Positions 1 to 8,338 of a DNA stretch of 37,594 nt are shown piece by piece (the first letter of the stretch is position 1; every line of letters begins with the position of its first letter). This DNA is from Nocardia elegans NBRC 108235 (lineage in GTDB: Bacteria > Actinomycetota > Actinomycetes > Mycobacteriales > Mycobacteriaceae). A program made the translations under genes and the position numbers. The DNA lies in NCBI RefSeq assembly GCF_001612845.1, contig NZ_BDBF01000003.1:1-37594 (forward strand), given 5' to 3'. The notes under the pieces were generated by a model. That model saw only the letters and a list, made by a program, of their open reading frames with translations. It was not told the DNA's origin and made no database searches.

Positions 1-105
1 GCGCTCCGGCCGCCGCGACCGGCGCTCCGGCTGCCGCGACCGGCGCTCTGGCCGCCGCGACCGGCGCTCCGGCTGCCGCGACCGGCACTTCGGCTGCCGC
101 GACCG
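1..105 (+). repeat. 21-bp tandem repeat, five copies
   Basis: The unit is 21 bp (gcgctccggcYgccgcgaccg with few substitutions). It occurs at 1-21, 22-42, 43-63, 64-84 and 85-105, and a degenerate start of a sixth copy follows. The length is a multiple of three, so copy-number change would keep the reading frame. The array probably continues upstream of the window. Confidence 0.9.
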
Positions 106-200
106 GCGCACCGGCCGACTCGTCGGCAGCGGGTATCGCGGCGCCGGACCACACCGCGCCCGTGCCGGAGGCAGCCGCTCCGCAGCAGATTCCGGGTTAG
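1..200 (+). CDS. 3' end of an Ala/Pro/Thr-rich repeat protein (5' end outside window)
   Basis: An open frame enters from the left edge in phase 3 and stops at TAG 198-200, giving about 65 residues. The visible part is low-complexity: a heptapeptide of the type GAPAAAT is repeated five times and is followed by a tail rich in Ala, Pro and Ser that ends in QQIPG. No domain can be seen, so no function is assigned. Such tails are common as flexible ends of secreted or membrane-attached actinobacterial proteins, but that is only an analogy. The other two forward frames give Arg-rich peptides with an unusual composition, which supports this frame. It converges on the MarR gene. Confidence 0.6.
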   Translation, partial: APAAATGAPAAATGALAAATGAPAAATGTSAAATGAPADSSAAGIAAPDHTAPVPEAAAPQQIPG

Positions 201-251
201 CGGACTGCACCTCGCGCGTCCGATGTGGCGCGGCCGGGTTCGCTGACACCG

Positions 252-277
252 CCGGTCTCGCCCGCACCCGGGACCGG
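252..277. terminator. weak hairpin between convergent genes
   Basis: CCGGTC at 252-257 pairs with GACCGG at 272-277 across a 14-nt loop, between the end of the repeat protein and the end of the marR gene. It has no T-tract and only six pairs, so the terminator role is tentative. Confidence 0.25.
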
Positions 278-305
278 ATCGTCGGCGCTGCCGTAGTAGC
301 CCCGC

Positions 306-806
306 TCAGCCCAGCGAGGTGTCGTCCAGTGATTCGGACAGCCGGCGGAGCAGGCCGGCGAGCTGGTCGAGATCGGTGCGGCTCATGCCGGACAGCAGGC
401 GGATCTCGTTGTCGACGTGCAGCGGCATGAGCTCGTCGATCACTTCCCGTCCGCGGTCGGTGAGCTGGACTCGGATGGTTCGCCGGTCCTTCGCATCGGG
501 AACCCGGCGGACCAGATCCTTGGCGGCCATGCGGTCGATGCGATTGGTGATCGCGCCCGAGGTCACCATGGTGGCCTTGATCAGGTCGCCGGCGGTGAGG
601 CCGTCGGGGCCGCCGGAGCGGCGCAGCGTGGTCAGTACGTCGAACTCCCAGTATTCGAGGCCGTAGCGGGCGAAGAAGTCCTTCATCTCGCGCTCGAGCC
701 GTCGGCCCAAGCGCTTCAGCCGGCCGATGACGTGGGTGGGCCACACGTCGAGTTCCGGGCGGACGCGACCCCAGTCCGCGACGATCCGATCCACGGCGTC
801 GCTCAT
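306..806 (-). CDS. MarR-family transcriptional regulator
   Basis: The protein has 166 residues, normal for MarR repressors. A helical N-terminus (about 1-45) is followed by the winged helix-turn-helix. The YWEFDVLTTLRR segment, the recognition helix region around LTAGDLIKATMVTSGAITNRIDRM (written in two parts: LTAGDLIKATMV and TSGAITNRIDRM) and the wing DAKDRRTIRVQLTDRG are typical, and the DxRxxxxxLT-type wing signature is clear. The C-terminal helices would form the dimer interface. It is divergent from the EamA transporter, and the 104-bp gap between them holds two near-identical palindromes. The simplest reading is autorepression together with control of the transporter and the following NAD(P)-binding protein, relieved by an unknown small molecule. 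The ligand cannot be read from the sequence. Confidence 0.93.
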   Translation of the reverse strand: MSDAVDRIVADWGRVRPELDVWPTHVIGRLKRLGRRLEREMKDFFARYGLEYWEFDVLTTLRRSGGPDGLTAGDLIKATMVTSGAITNRIDRMAAKDLVRRVPDAKDRRTIRVQLTDRGREVIDELMPLHVDNEIRLLSGMSRTDLDQLAGLLRRLSESLDDTSLG

Positions 807-827
807 CGGTCTCCTCTCGTGCGCAAT

Positions 828-843
828 ATCTCAACGTTCAGAT
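828..843. promoter_or_regulatory. MarR operator candidate 1 (near the marR start)
   Basis: The sequence atctcaacgttcagat is an inverted repeat with one mismatch, and the flanking T827/A844 extend it. It lies 22 bp upstream of the marR start codon and matches the second palindrome at 877-892 except at three positions. Confidence 0.7.
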
Positions 844-845
844 AC

Positions 846-851
846 TTGACA
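846..851 (+). promoter_or_regulatory. candidate -35 element for the EamA gene
   Basis: A perfect TTGACA lies between the two palindromes and points toward the transporter. No good -10 is found at 16-18 bp. The nearest TANNNT-like sequence (gattat at 873-878) is 21 bp away and runs into operator 2, so the promoter assignment is tentative. Confidence 0.35.
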
Positions 852-876
852 TTAAGACACTCGGCGGTGTCGGATT

Positions 877-892
877 ATCTCAATGTTGAGAT
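877..892. promoter_or_regulatory. MarR operator candidate 2 (near the EamA start)
   Basis: The sequence atctcaatgttgagat has perfect 7-bp arms (ATCTCAA/TTGAGAT) around a 2-bp centre. It lies just upstream of the transporter's ribosome-binding site. Its centre is 49 bp from that of operator 1, and the half-site is shared. Confidence 0.75.
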
Positions 893-910
893 TATCAATG
901 AGGAGATACC

Positions 911-1924
911 GTGATGATTCGCACCGCCGCCCGCGGTTCGACTGCCGCGATCCTCGCGCTCACTGGTCTGGCCCCGCTGGTGTGGGGCACCACGTACGCC
1001 GTCACGTCCGAGTTCCTGCCGCCGGAGCGGCCGATGTTCACCGCATTGATGCGCGCCCTCCCGGCCGGATTGGTGTTGCTGGGCGCCACCCGGGTGCTGC
1101 CGCGCGGCCGTTGGATCGGCCGTGCCGCACTGCTCGGCGTGCTCAATATCGGCGCCTTCTTCCCGTTGCTGTTCCTCGCCGCATATCGGCTGCCCGGCGG
1201 TGTGGCGGCCGTGTTGAGTTCGGCCGCACCGCTGTTCGCGCTCGGATTCGCGGCGCTGCTGCTGCGGGTGCGGCCGAGCGGTCGCAAGCTGCTGGCCGGA
1301 GCGATCGGCATGCTCGGGGTGGCGCTGGTGGTGCTGCGGGCGAATGCCGCCCTGGACACGATCGGCGTGCTGGCCGGGCTGGCGGGTGCGGCATCGATGG
1401 CCGCGGGAACCGTGCTGACCGGTCATTGGGGACGGCCCGAAGGTGTCGGCCCGCTGGCGTTCACGAGCTGGCAACTGACCGCGGGCGGAGTGGTCCTGCT
1501 GCCGTTGGCGCTGCTCACCGAGGGTCCGCCGCCCGCGCTGGACGCCCCGGCGATCGGCGGATACCTCTATCTCGGCGCGCTCGGCACCGCGGCCGCCTAC
1601 GCCCTCTGGTTTCGCGGTTTGGCTCGGGTGCCGGCCACGTCGGTCGCCTTCCTCGGCCTGCTGAGCCCGCTCTCCGCGGCGGTGATCGGATGGGCCGCGC
1701 TCGGACAGTCGCTGACCCCGTTGCAGGTGCTGGGCATGGTGATCGCGCTGGGTGGCACGGTGCTGGGCCAGGTGGGCGATCGCGCGCAGAAGCCGGCCGG
1801 CCGTTCGCTGTCACCGGTAACCATCGATGCGCCCGAACTCGCCGATCCCCCGCAACGTTCGTCGGACGACACCGACTCGATCGGACCCGAAGACCCTTCG
1901 GCGCACATCTCCCGAGTCCGCTGA
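911..1924 (+). CDS. EamA/DMT-family membrane exporter
   Basis: The 337-residue protein begins at GTG 911 with a GAGGAGAT ribosome-binding site just upstream; an ATG three bases later is an equal alternative. It has about ten hydrophobic segments in two halves, the usual EamA (drug/metabolite transporter) architecture. The first half includes a PLVWGTTYAVTSEFLP segment, typical of the family's first helix. The C-terminal 40-45 residues are hydrophilic and longer than usual. The substrate is unknown; members export amino acids, metabolites or toxic compounds. The gene is divergent from marR and 23 bp upstream of the NAD(P)-binding protein gene, so the two probably share a transcript under MarR control. 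Confidence 0.92.
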   Translation: MMIRTAARGSTAAILALTGLAPLVWGTTYAVTSEFLPPERPMFTALMRALPAGLVLLGATRVLPRGRWIGRAALLGVLNIGAFFPLLFLAAYRLPGGVAAVLSSAAPLFALGFAALLLRVRPSGRKLLAGAIGMLGVALVVLRANAALDTIGVLAGLAGAASMAAGTVLTGHWGRPEGVGPLAFTSWQLTAGGVVLLPLALLTEGPPPALDAPAIGGYLYLGALGTAAAYALWFRGLARVPATSVAFLGLLSPLSAAVIGWAALGQSLTPLQVLGMVIALGGTVLGQVGDRAQKPAGRSLSPVTIDAPELADPPQRSSDDTDSIGPEDPSAHISRVR

Positions 1925-1947
1925 TCCCTTGGCAGGAGTGAAAGACC

Positions 1948-2586
1948 ATGCATATCACCGTTTTCGGTGCGGCGGGAACCGCCGGCAGCCGCATCGTGCA
2001 CGAGGCGCTGTCGCGCGGCCACGAGGTCACCGCCGTCGGCCGCAGCGCCGAGCGCCCGAATGTGCTGCCCGCGGCGGCGGACTTCCGCGCCGCGGACGCC
2101 ACCGACCCGGCCCAGGTGAAGGATGTCACCGCCGGGAGCGATGTGGTCATCAGCGCGACCAGGCCCCGCGCCGGGCGCGAGTACGAAATGGCGGATGTGG
2201 CCGCGGCGCTGCTGGAGGGATTGCGCAACACCGGAATCCGCCTGCTGGTCGTGGGCGGCGCGGGCGATCTGATCGTGCCCGGAACCGGCTCGACCGTCAT
2301 GCAGATGCCCGACTTTCCGCCGGACTGGCGGCCGATCGCCCTGGCCTGTCACGCGCAACGTGAGGTATTCCGCAGCGCGGCAACCGATGTCGGCTGGACC
2401 TACCTCAGCCCGCCGGCCCTGCTCGAGCCCGGCGAACGCCGCGGAAGCTACCGGACCGGCCTCGACGAACTGCTCAGCGACAGCACGGGCACCTCGTACA
2501 TCTCGATGGAGGACCTCGCCGTCGCACTCCTCGACGAGGCCGAGAATCCGCGCCACGCCCGCACCCGCTTCACGGTCGCCTACTGA
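1948..2586 (+). CDS. NAD(P)-binding Rossmann protein (NmrA/atypical SDR type)
   Basis: The 212-residue protein opens with MHITVFGAAGTAGSRIV. The GxxGxxG dinucleotide-binding loop (G7, G10, G13) sits in the first strand-turn-helix. A second strand follows (VTAVGRSAERP), whose Arg suggests NADPH preference, and then DVVISATRP and LLVVGGAG strands. The classical SDR YxxxK pair is not evident, so it resembles the small NmrA-like or YwnB-type proteins, which may be reductases or redox sensors. A GGCAGGAGTG ribosome-binding site precedes ATG 1948. It follows the exporter by 23 bp and is probably cotranscribed with it. The substrate is unknown. Confidence 0.88.
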   Translation: MHITVFGAAGTAGSRIVHEALSRGHEVTAVGRSAERPNVLPAAADFRAADATDPAQVKDVTAGSDVVISATRPRAGREYEMADVAAALLEGLRNTGIRLLVVGGAGDLIVPGTGSTVMQMPDFPPDWRPIALACHAQREVFRSAATDVGWTYLSPPALLEPGERRGSYRTGLDELLSDSTGTSYISMEDLAVALLDEAENPRHARTRFTVAY

Positions 2587-2677
2587 ATGTTTCGGACCGA
2601 CCGAACCTCGCGGACAAGGCTTTATCCCCGCCTCGAGAATCGGCCAACCATCACGGCGACGATAAGGAGACATCCGA

Positions 2678-2737
2678 GTGAGCCGGCTTCCCCGTGATGT
2701 GGGTTCACCTCGTACCGAGGTCGTTCGCAGGCGGTAG
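2678..2737 (+). CDS. possible 19-codon small ORF or leader peptide
   Basis: GTG 2678 is preceded by a strong AAGGAG (2664-2669) at a spacing of 8 nt. The frame reads MSRLPRDVGSPRTEVVRRR and stops at TAG 2735-2737, 29 nt before the next gene. A perfect 6-bp inverted repeat (ACCTCG/CGAGGT, 2707-2721) lies inside it. A strong ribosome-binding site with nothing else to serve is the main evidence. The product matches nothing I recognise. It may be a translated leader for the membrane protein downstream, a real microprotein, or chance. Confidence 0.35.
   Translation: MSRLPRDVGSPRTEVVRRR
2707..2721. promoter_or_regulatory. inverted repeat upstream of the GYPP-repeat membrane protein
   Basis: ACCTCG-tac-CGAGGT is perfect over 6-bp arms. 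It lies 45 bp upstream of ATG 2767, so it could be a regulator site or a small RNA hairpin. A TAGAGT at 2735-2740 could be a -10 element, but no -35 supports it. Confidence 0.35.
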
Positions 2738-2766
2738 AGTGCCTGCCCGAGAGAAGGGGGAGGCCG

Positions 2767-3369
2767 ATGAGCTATCCGTATGGACCCGGCTACGGGGGTA
2801 ATGGTTATCCGCCGGCGGGCTATCCGCCGCCCGGGTATCCGCCCGCGGGGTATCCGGCGCCGGGGTACGCGCCCTACGGTTATCAGGAGCCGCGGCCGAG
2901 CGGTGGCGCGGCGATCACAGCGGGAGTCTTCGCACTCCTGCTGGCGCTGGTGGCCGCCTTCGGAATCGTCGGATTGCTCAGTGCGGCAAGTAGTGTGAGC
3001 CACTCCTACGGCTCCTACCGTTCGCACAGCAGCGGTTCGGCCGACATCTTCTACATCATGGCCGGGGTCGACGGCGTAATCGCGCTGCTGTGGGCCGTCG
3101 GCGGAATCATGCTGATGAACCACAAGAATGTTGGACGGGTGATGCTGGTCGTGCTGTCCTCGCTCGGACTGCTCGGTGGTCTCGCGGGGATCTTTCTGAC
3201 CTTTGGTCACGGAATACCCGAAGGCGCTGTAGGCGCGATCGTCGGACTGCTGTTCGCGGTGCTGATGCTGAGCTTGACGCTGTCCGGTTCGGCGAAGCGG
3301 TGGTGTGGCGTGGGCATGCCCGCCTATCCGCCCGCCGCGTACTACGGCCAGCCTCCCTACCCGTACTGA
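2767..3369 (+). CDS. Pro/Tyr/Gly-rich membrane protein of unknown function
   Basis: The 200-residue protein starts at ATG 2767 with a GGGGGAGG ribosome-binding site. Residues 1-45 are a Gly/Tyr/Pro-rich tail with five YPPxG-type repeats. Four hydrophobic segments follow at about 52-75, 98-117, 123-145 and 152-172, and a short C-terminal tail again carries Pro/Tyr (YPPAAYYGQPPYPY). The Ser/His/Tyr-rich loop between the first two helices (SVSHSYGSYRSHSSGSA) would face the other side of the membrane. Similar architecture is common in actinobacteria (DUF4190-like and related proteins) and is often seen near cell-envelope genes, but I cannot assign a function. A Pro/Tyr-rich cytoplasmic tail may mediate clustering; that is inference. 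Confidence 0.85.
   Translation: MSYPYGPGYGGNGYPPAGYPPPGYPPAGYPAPGYAPYGYQEPRPSGGAAITAGVFALLLALVAAFGIVGLLSAASSVSHSYGSYRSHSSGSADIFYIMAGVDGVIALLWAVGGIMLMNHKNVGRVMLVVLSSLGLLGGLAGIFLTFGHGIPEGAVGAIVGLLFAVLMLSLTLSGSAKRWCGVGMPAYPPAAYYGQPPYPY
2806..2880 (+). repeat. 15-bp coding repeat (YPPxG, five copies)
   Basis: Five consecutive 15-bp units encode YPPAG, YPPPG, YPPAG, YPAPG and YAPYG in the N-terminal tail. The first three units are almost identical at DNA level. Confidence 0.85.
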
Positions 3370-3375
3370 GACGGT

Positions 3376-3395
3376 CGGCGGACGGGGCGCCGCCG
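3376..3395 (+). terminator. weak hairpin after the membrane protein gene
   Basis: CGGCGG (3376-3381) and CCGCCG (3390-3395) can pair across an 8-nt loop just after the stop codon. No T-tract follows. The rest of the gap up to glf (3396-3607) shows no other convincing signal. Confidence 0.25.
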
Positions 3396-3552
3396 TGGCC
3401 GGGGCGCTCGCCCATCCCGGGAGCGGTATGGGTGGCGTGTGGCTCTCGATGGGAACGGTGTCCGCGTCAACCCCCGGTGACGCCCTGGTGAACACTTCCC
3501 GGCCCCTCGCGGCGAGATTCCGCTACCCGTCCCGGTCCGCGCACGGCCGTGA

Positions 3553-4824
<1,272 letters not shown>

Positions 4825-4861
4825 TGTGCCATCGGCCCGTACCGCGGATGCAGGAAGTGAA

Positions 4862-6793
4862 ATGACCGCACAAGTGACCCTCGAGGATATGAGCACCGAG
4901 ACCCGCGCGAAATCCCTGCTGCAGCGCATCATTCTGCCTCGCCCCGGCGAGCCCCTGGATGTGCGGACGCTGTACCTGGAGGAATCGGCGACGAACGCTC
5001 GCCGCGCGCATGCTCCCACGCGCACCTCGCTGTCGATCGGCGCCGAATCCGAAGTGTCGTTCTGCACCTATTTCAATGCGGTGCCGGCCAGTTACTGGCG
5101 GCGCTGGACGATTCTGGAATCGGTGGTGCTGCGCCTGGACCTGTCCGGGCACGGCCGGGTGGACGTCTACCGTTCCAAGGCCGACGGTTCCCGGATCCAC
5201 GTGCGCGGCAACGAATTCGCGACGACCGCGCCGGCCGATATCACCACCGTGGAATTCGAGGTCGATCTGGCGCCGTTCGAGGACGGCGGCTGGATCTGGT
5301 TCGACATCACCACCGATTCCGCGGTCGAATTGCGCAGCGGTGGGTGGTACGCGCCGGTCGAGGCGCCCGGTGAGGGCAGCATCGCGGTGGGCATGCCGAC
5401 CTTCAACCGGCCCACCGACTGTGTGAACACTCTCGCGGCCCTCGGCTCCGATCCGCTGGTGCTGGAGAAGATCAAGGCCGTGATCATTCCCGATCAGGGC
5501 AATCGCAAGGCCGTGGACGAACCCGGATTCGCCGAGGCCGCCGCGGTTCTCGGCGATCGGCTCGCCATTCACGATCAGCCGAATCTCGGTGGTTCCGGCG
5601 GATACAGCCGCGTCATGTACGAGGCGCTGAAAACCACGGACGCGCAATACATCGTCTACATGGACGACGATATCGAGATCGAGCCGGACTGCATTCTGCG
5701 CGCGCTGGCCTTCGCCCGTTTCTCGCGCACACCCACGCTGGTGGGCGGCCAGATGCTGAATCTGCAGGAGCGTTCGCATCTGCACACCATGGGCGAAGTG
5801 GTCGACCGCGGCATCTGGATGTGGACCGCGGCGCCGAATGTCGAATACGACCACGATTTCTCGAAGTATCCGCTGCGCGACCGCGACAATTCCAAACTGC
5901 TGCACCGGCGCATCGATGTCGATTTCAACGGCTGGTGGACCTGCGTCATCCCGCGCGTGGTGGCCGAGCAGATCGGTCAGCCGCTGCCGCTGTTCCTGAA
6001 GTGGGACGACGTGGAGTACGGGCTGCGCGCCCGGGCGGCCGGATATCCGACGGTCACGCTGCCGGGTGCGGCGGTATGGCACATGGCGTGGAGCGACAAG
6101 GACGACGCCATCGACTGGCAGGCGTATTTCCACCTGCGCAACCGCCTGGTGGTCGCGGCGCTGCACCTCGGCAACGACGGCCGTCCGATGATCGTCAATA
6201 CGGTCAAGGCGACGCTGAAACATCTGCTGTGCCTGGAATATTCGACGGTCGCCATTCAGAACCAGGCGATTCGCGATTTCCTCGCCGGACCGGACAAGCT
6301 GTTCGAACTGCTGCCCACCGCGCTGGGCCAGGTCGCCGCGATGCGCAAGGAATTCCCGGATGCGGTGATCGTCGGCTCCTCGACGGACCTGCCGCTGCCC
6401 AGCGGCGCCGATGTGGGCGCGGTCGGTGAACCGTCGAATCCGCTGGCCAAGATCGTCCGGCTCGGCAAAGGCGTGGTGCACAACCTGCGCAAGGCCAAGA
6501 CCGAACATCACGATCGCCCGCAGTTGAACGTCCCGACACTGGACGCGCGTTGGTTCCTGCTCTCGCAGGTCGACGGGGTTACCGTGACCACAGCCGACGG
6601 GCGTGGCGTGGTCTACCGCAAGCGCGATCCGCGTCAGGCCCGGGAGCTGTTCACCGAGGCGATGCGGTTGCGCCGGGAACTGGCCGCGCGGTTCCCCGAA
6701 CTGCGGGAGCGGTACCGTGCCGCACACGCGCGCTTGACCAGCACCGCGGCCTGGGAGAACGCGTTCGGAATCAACACTAGTGAGGACAAATGA
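4862..6793 (+). CDS. glfT2: galactofuranosyltransferase GlfT2
   Basis: This processive enzyme polymerises the galactan of the cell wall on the decaprenyl-linked primer at the cytoplasmic membrane face, using UDP-Galf made by Glf. An N-terminal beta-sandwich (to about residue 165) is followed by a GT-A domain. The metal-binding DDD is at 268-270 (YMDDDIEIEP), and the catalytic WDD segment (D382, D383) and a His at 407 (VWHMAW) follow. The C-terminus is helical. I chose ATG 4862 because AGGAAGTG precedes it; the frame is also open from GTG 4826, which would add 12 residues. The length of 643 is close to the M. tuberculosis enzyme (637). Its stop overlaps the next start by 4 bp (ATGA). Confidence 0.97.
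   Translation: MTAQVTLEDMSTETRAKSLLQRIILPRPGEPLDVRTLYLEESATNARRAHAPTRTSLSIGAESEVSFCTYFNAVPASYWRRWTILESVVLRLDLSGHGRVDVYRSKADGSRIHVRGNEFATTAPADITTVEFEVDLAPFEDGGWIWFDITTDSAVELRSGGWYAPVEAPGEGSIAVGMPTFNRPTDCVNTLAALGSDPLVLEKIKAVIIPDQGNRKAVDEPGFAEAAAVLGDRLAIHDQPNLGGSGGYSRVMYEALKTTDAQYIVYMDDDIEIEPDCILRALAFARFSRTPTLVGGQMLNLQERSHLHTMGEVVDRGIWMWTAAPNVEYDHDFSKYPLRDRDNSKLLHRRIDVDFNGWWTCVIPRVVAEQIGQPLPLFLKWDDVEYGLRARAAGYPTVTLPGAAVWHMAWSDKDDAIDWQAYFHLRNRLVVAALHLGNDGRPMIVNTVKATLKHLLCLEYSTVAIQNQAIRDFLAGPDKLFELLPTALGQVAAMRKEFPDAVIVGSSTDLPLPSGADVGAVGEPSNPLAKIVRLGKGVVHNLRKAKTEHHDRPQLNVPTLDARWFLLSQVDGVTVTTADGRGVVYRKRDPRQARELFTEAMRLRRELAARFPELRERYRAAHARLTSTAAWENAFGINTSEDK
4863..4893 (+). repeat. start-region repeat, copy 1 (glfT2)
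   Basis: The blocks tgaccgcaca, accctcg and gatatgag occur in the same order here and at 7362-7395 at the ubiA start, giving the related N-termini MTAQ..TL.DMS. The two copies differ by a 3-nt length change. Confidence 0.7.
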
Positions 6794-7389
6794 CCGCCCC
6801 AGCCTCCTCCGATCCGGCCGGCGCCCCGCATTTGCAGGTGGTGGCGGACCCCGAGGTCTCCAAGCCCGCGGAGGTCAAGATCCTCAACGCTGTCCAGGGC
6901 GCCATCGGCACCCCGCCGGTGATCAAGGCCGCGCGCGGGATGTCGCATTTCGGTGAGCACGCGCTCGGCTGGATGGCCATCGGCGCCGCGGGCGCACTGG
7001 TCGACAAGTCCCGCCGGCGTCAGTGGGCCGGAGTCGCGGTCGGCGCCTTCGGGGCGCACGCCGCCTCGGTCGTCATCAAGCGCGTCGTCAGGCGCCCGCG
7101 CCCGCACGATCCATCGGTGCAGGTCAACGTGTCGACGCCGAGCAAACTGAGCTTCCCGTCCTCGCACGCCACTTCCACGACGGCGGCGGCCGTGTTGCTC
7201 GGGAAGTTGACCGGGCTACCCTTGCCTGCGGTGCTCGTGCCGCCGATGCTGCTCTCCCGGGTCGTTCTGGGAGTGCACTATCCCTCCGACGTGCTCGCCG
7301 GATCCGCTCTGGGTGCGGCATCCGCCGCAGCCGTGCTAGCCGCCGAAAAGAGATTCGCCAGTGACCGCACAGGAAAGAACCCTCGCTGA
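6790..7389 (+). CDS. PAP2-family phosphatase, probable decaprenylphosphoryl-5-phosphoribose phosphatase
   Basis: The 199-residue membrane protein has a complete PAP2 signature: KX6RP (K97, R104, P105), PSSH (123-126) and SRxxxGxHYxxD (R157, H163, D167). Three to four hydrophobic segments flank these motifs. It lies between glfT2 and ubiA, like M. tuberculosis Rv3807c, so it probably removes the 5-phosphate from the UbiA product DPPR to give decaprenyl-phosphoryl ribose, the substrate for epimerisation to the arabinose donor DPA. The start ATG overlaps the glfT2 stop, and the preceding GAGGAC is a weak ribosome-binding site, so translational coupling is likely. The substrate assignment rests on position and family. 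Confidence 0.93.
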   Translation: MTAPASSDPAGAPHLQVVADPEVSKPAEVKILNAVQGAIGTPPVIKAARGMSHFGEHALGWMAIGAAGALVDKSRRRQWAGVAVGAFGAHAASVVIKRVVRRPRPHDPSVQVNVSTPSKLSFPSSHATSTTAAAVLLGKLTGLPLPAVLVPPMLLSRVVLGVHYPSDVLAGSALGAASAAAVLAAEKRFASDRTGKNPR

Positions 7390-8338
7390 TATGAGTGAAG
7401 AGCCGACCGGCACCGACCTCGACGAAGCCGTCCTCAAGGGTCCGCCGAAGACGCTGGCCGGCGGAATCGTCAAGGCCGTGCGGCCACGGCAGTGGGTGAA
7501 GAACGTCCTCGTGCTGGCGGCGCCGCTGGCCGCGGGCAAGGACGCGGCCTCCGGTGCGTACGTGCTGGCGGATGCGACCGTGGTCGCCCATATCGCGATC
7601 GCGTTCGTCGTGTTCTGCATGGCGGCCTCGGGTATCTACCTGGTCAACGACGCGCTCGACGTCGAGGCCGACCGCGCGCACCCCACCAAGCGCTTCCGGC
7701 CCATCGCGGCCGGCGTGGTGCCGGTGAACCTGGCGTATTCGCTCTCCGCGGTGCTGCTGGTCGGCTCGATCGCGGCGTCGTTCCTGGCGTCCTGGCATCT
7801 GGCCGTCGTGATGGCGGTCTACATCGGCATTCAGCTGGCTTACTGCTTCGGCCTGAAACACCAAGCGGTGCTCGACATCTGCATCGTGTCCTCGGGCTTC
7901 CTGCTGCGCGCGGTCGCCGGTGGCGCGGCCGCCGATATCCGGCTCTCGCAGTGGTTCCTGCTGATCATGGCCTTCGGTTCGCTGTTCATGGCGGCCGGTA
8001 AGCGCTACGCGGAGTTGAAGATCGCGCTCGACACCGGCGCCAAGATCCGCAAGTCGCTGCAGTACTACACACCCACCTACCTGCGCTTCATCTGGACCCT
8101 GTCGGCCACCGCGGTGGTGGTCTTCTACGGTCTGTGGGCCTTCGAAACCGATCACAAGCACACCCAGTGGTTCGCGATCTCGATGATCCCGTTTACCATC
8201 GCAGTCCTGCGCTACGCGGTCGACGTCGATGGCGGCGAGGCCGGGGAACCCGAAGAGATCGCGCTGGGGGATCGCATATTGCAGCTCCTGGCCATCGCCT
8301 GGATCGGAGCGGTAGGTGTCGCTGTCTATCTCACCTGA
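7361..8338 (+). CDS. ubiA: decaprenyl-phosphate phosphoribosyltransferase (DPPR synthase)
   Basis: This UbiA-superfamily prenyltransferase of up to 325 residues transfers phosphoribose from PRPP to decaprenyl phosphate, the first step towards DPA. About nine hydrophobic segments are seen. The first Asp-rich motif is NDxxDxxxD (N96-D104), followed by HPTKRFRP. Sequences such as QLAYCFGLKHQAV and MIPFTIAVLRYAVDVDGG match the mycobacterial enzyme closely. Start choice: GTG 7361 has an AAAAGAGA upstream but overlaps the phosphatase gene by 29 bp. ATG 7391 (315 residues, beginning MSEEP) agrees better with the M. tuberculosis N-terminus (MSED) but has a poorly spaced ribosome-binding site. The gene overlaps aftB by 23 bp. 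Confidence 0.95.
   Translation: MTAQERTLADMSEEPTGTDLDEAVLKGPPKTLAGGIVKAVRPRQWVKNVLVLAAPLAAGKDAASGAYVLADATVVAHIAIAFVVFCMAASGIYLVNDALDVEADRAHPTKRFRPIAAGVVPVNLAYSLSAVLLVGSIAASFLASWHLAVVMAVYIGIQLAYCFGLKHQAVLDICIVSSGFLLRAVAGGAAADIRLSQWFLLIMAFGSLFMAAGKRYAELKIALDTGAKIRKSLQYYTPTYLRFIWTLSATAVVVFYGLWAFETDHKHTQWFAISMIPFTIAVLRYAVDVDGGEAGEPEEIALGDRILQLLAIAWIGAVGVAVYLT
7362..7395 (+). repeat. start-region repeat, copy 2 (ubiA)
   Basis: This is the second copy of the sequence described at 4863-4893. It spans both candidate ubiA start codons. Confidence 0.7.

Noticed and set aside
1..105. The 21-bp repeats as a CRISPR array
   Set aside because: The units are directly adjacent with no unique spacers, and the array is part of an open reading frame.
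1597..3495. 632-codon minus-strand open frame across the EamA, NAD(P)-binding and membrane protein genes
   Set aside because: It runs across three well-supported plus-strand genes, has an Arg/Gly-rich composition and no recognisable domain.
4826..4861. GTG 4826 as the start of glfT2
   Set aside because: ATG 4862 has a good AGGAAGTG ribosome-binding site and gives a length nearer to the M. tuberculosis enzyme.
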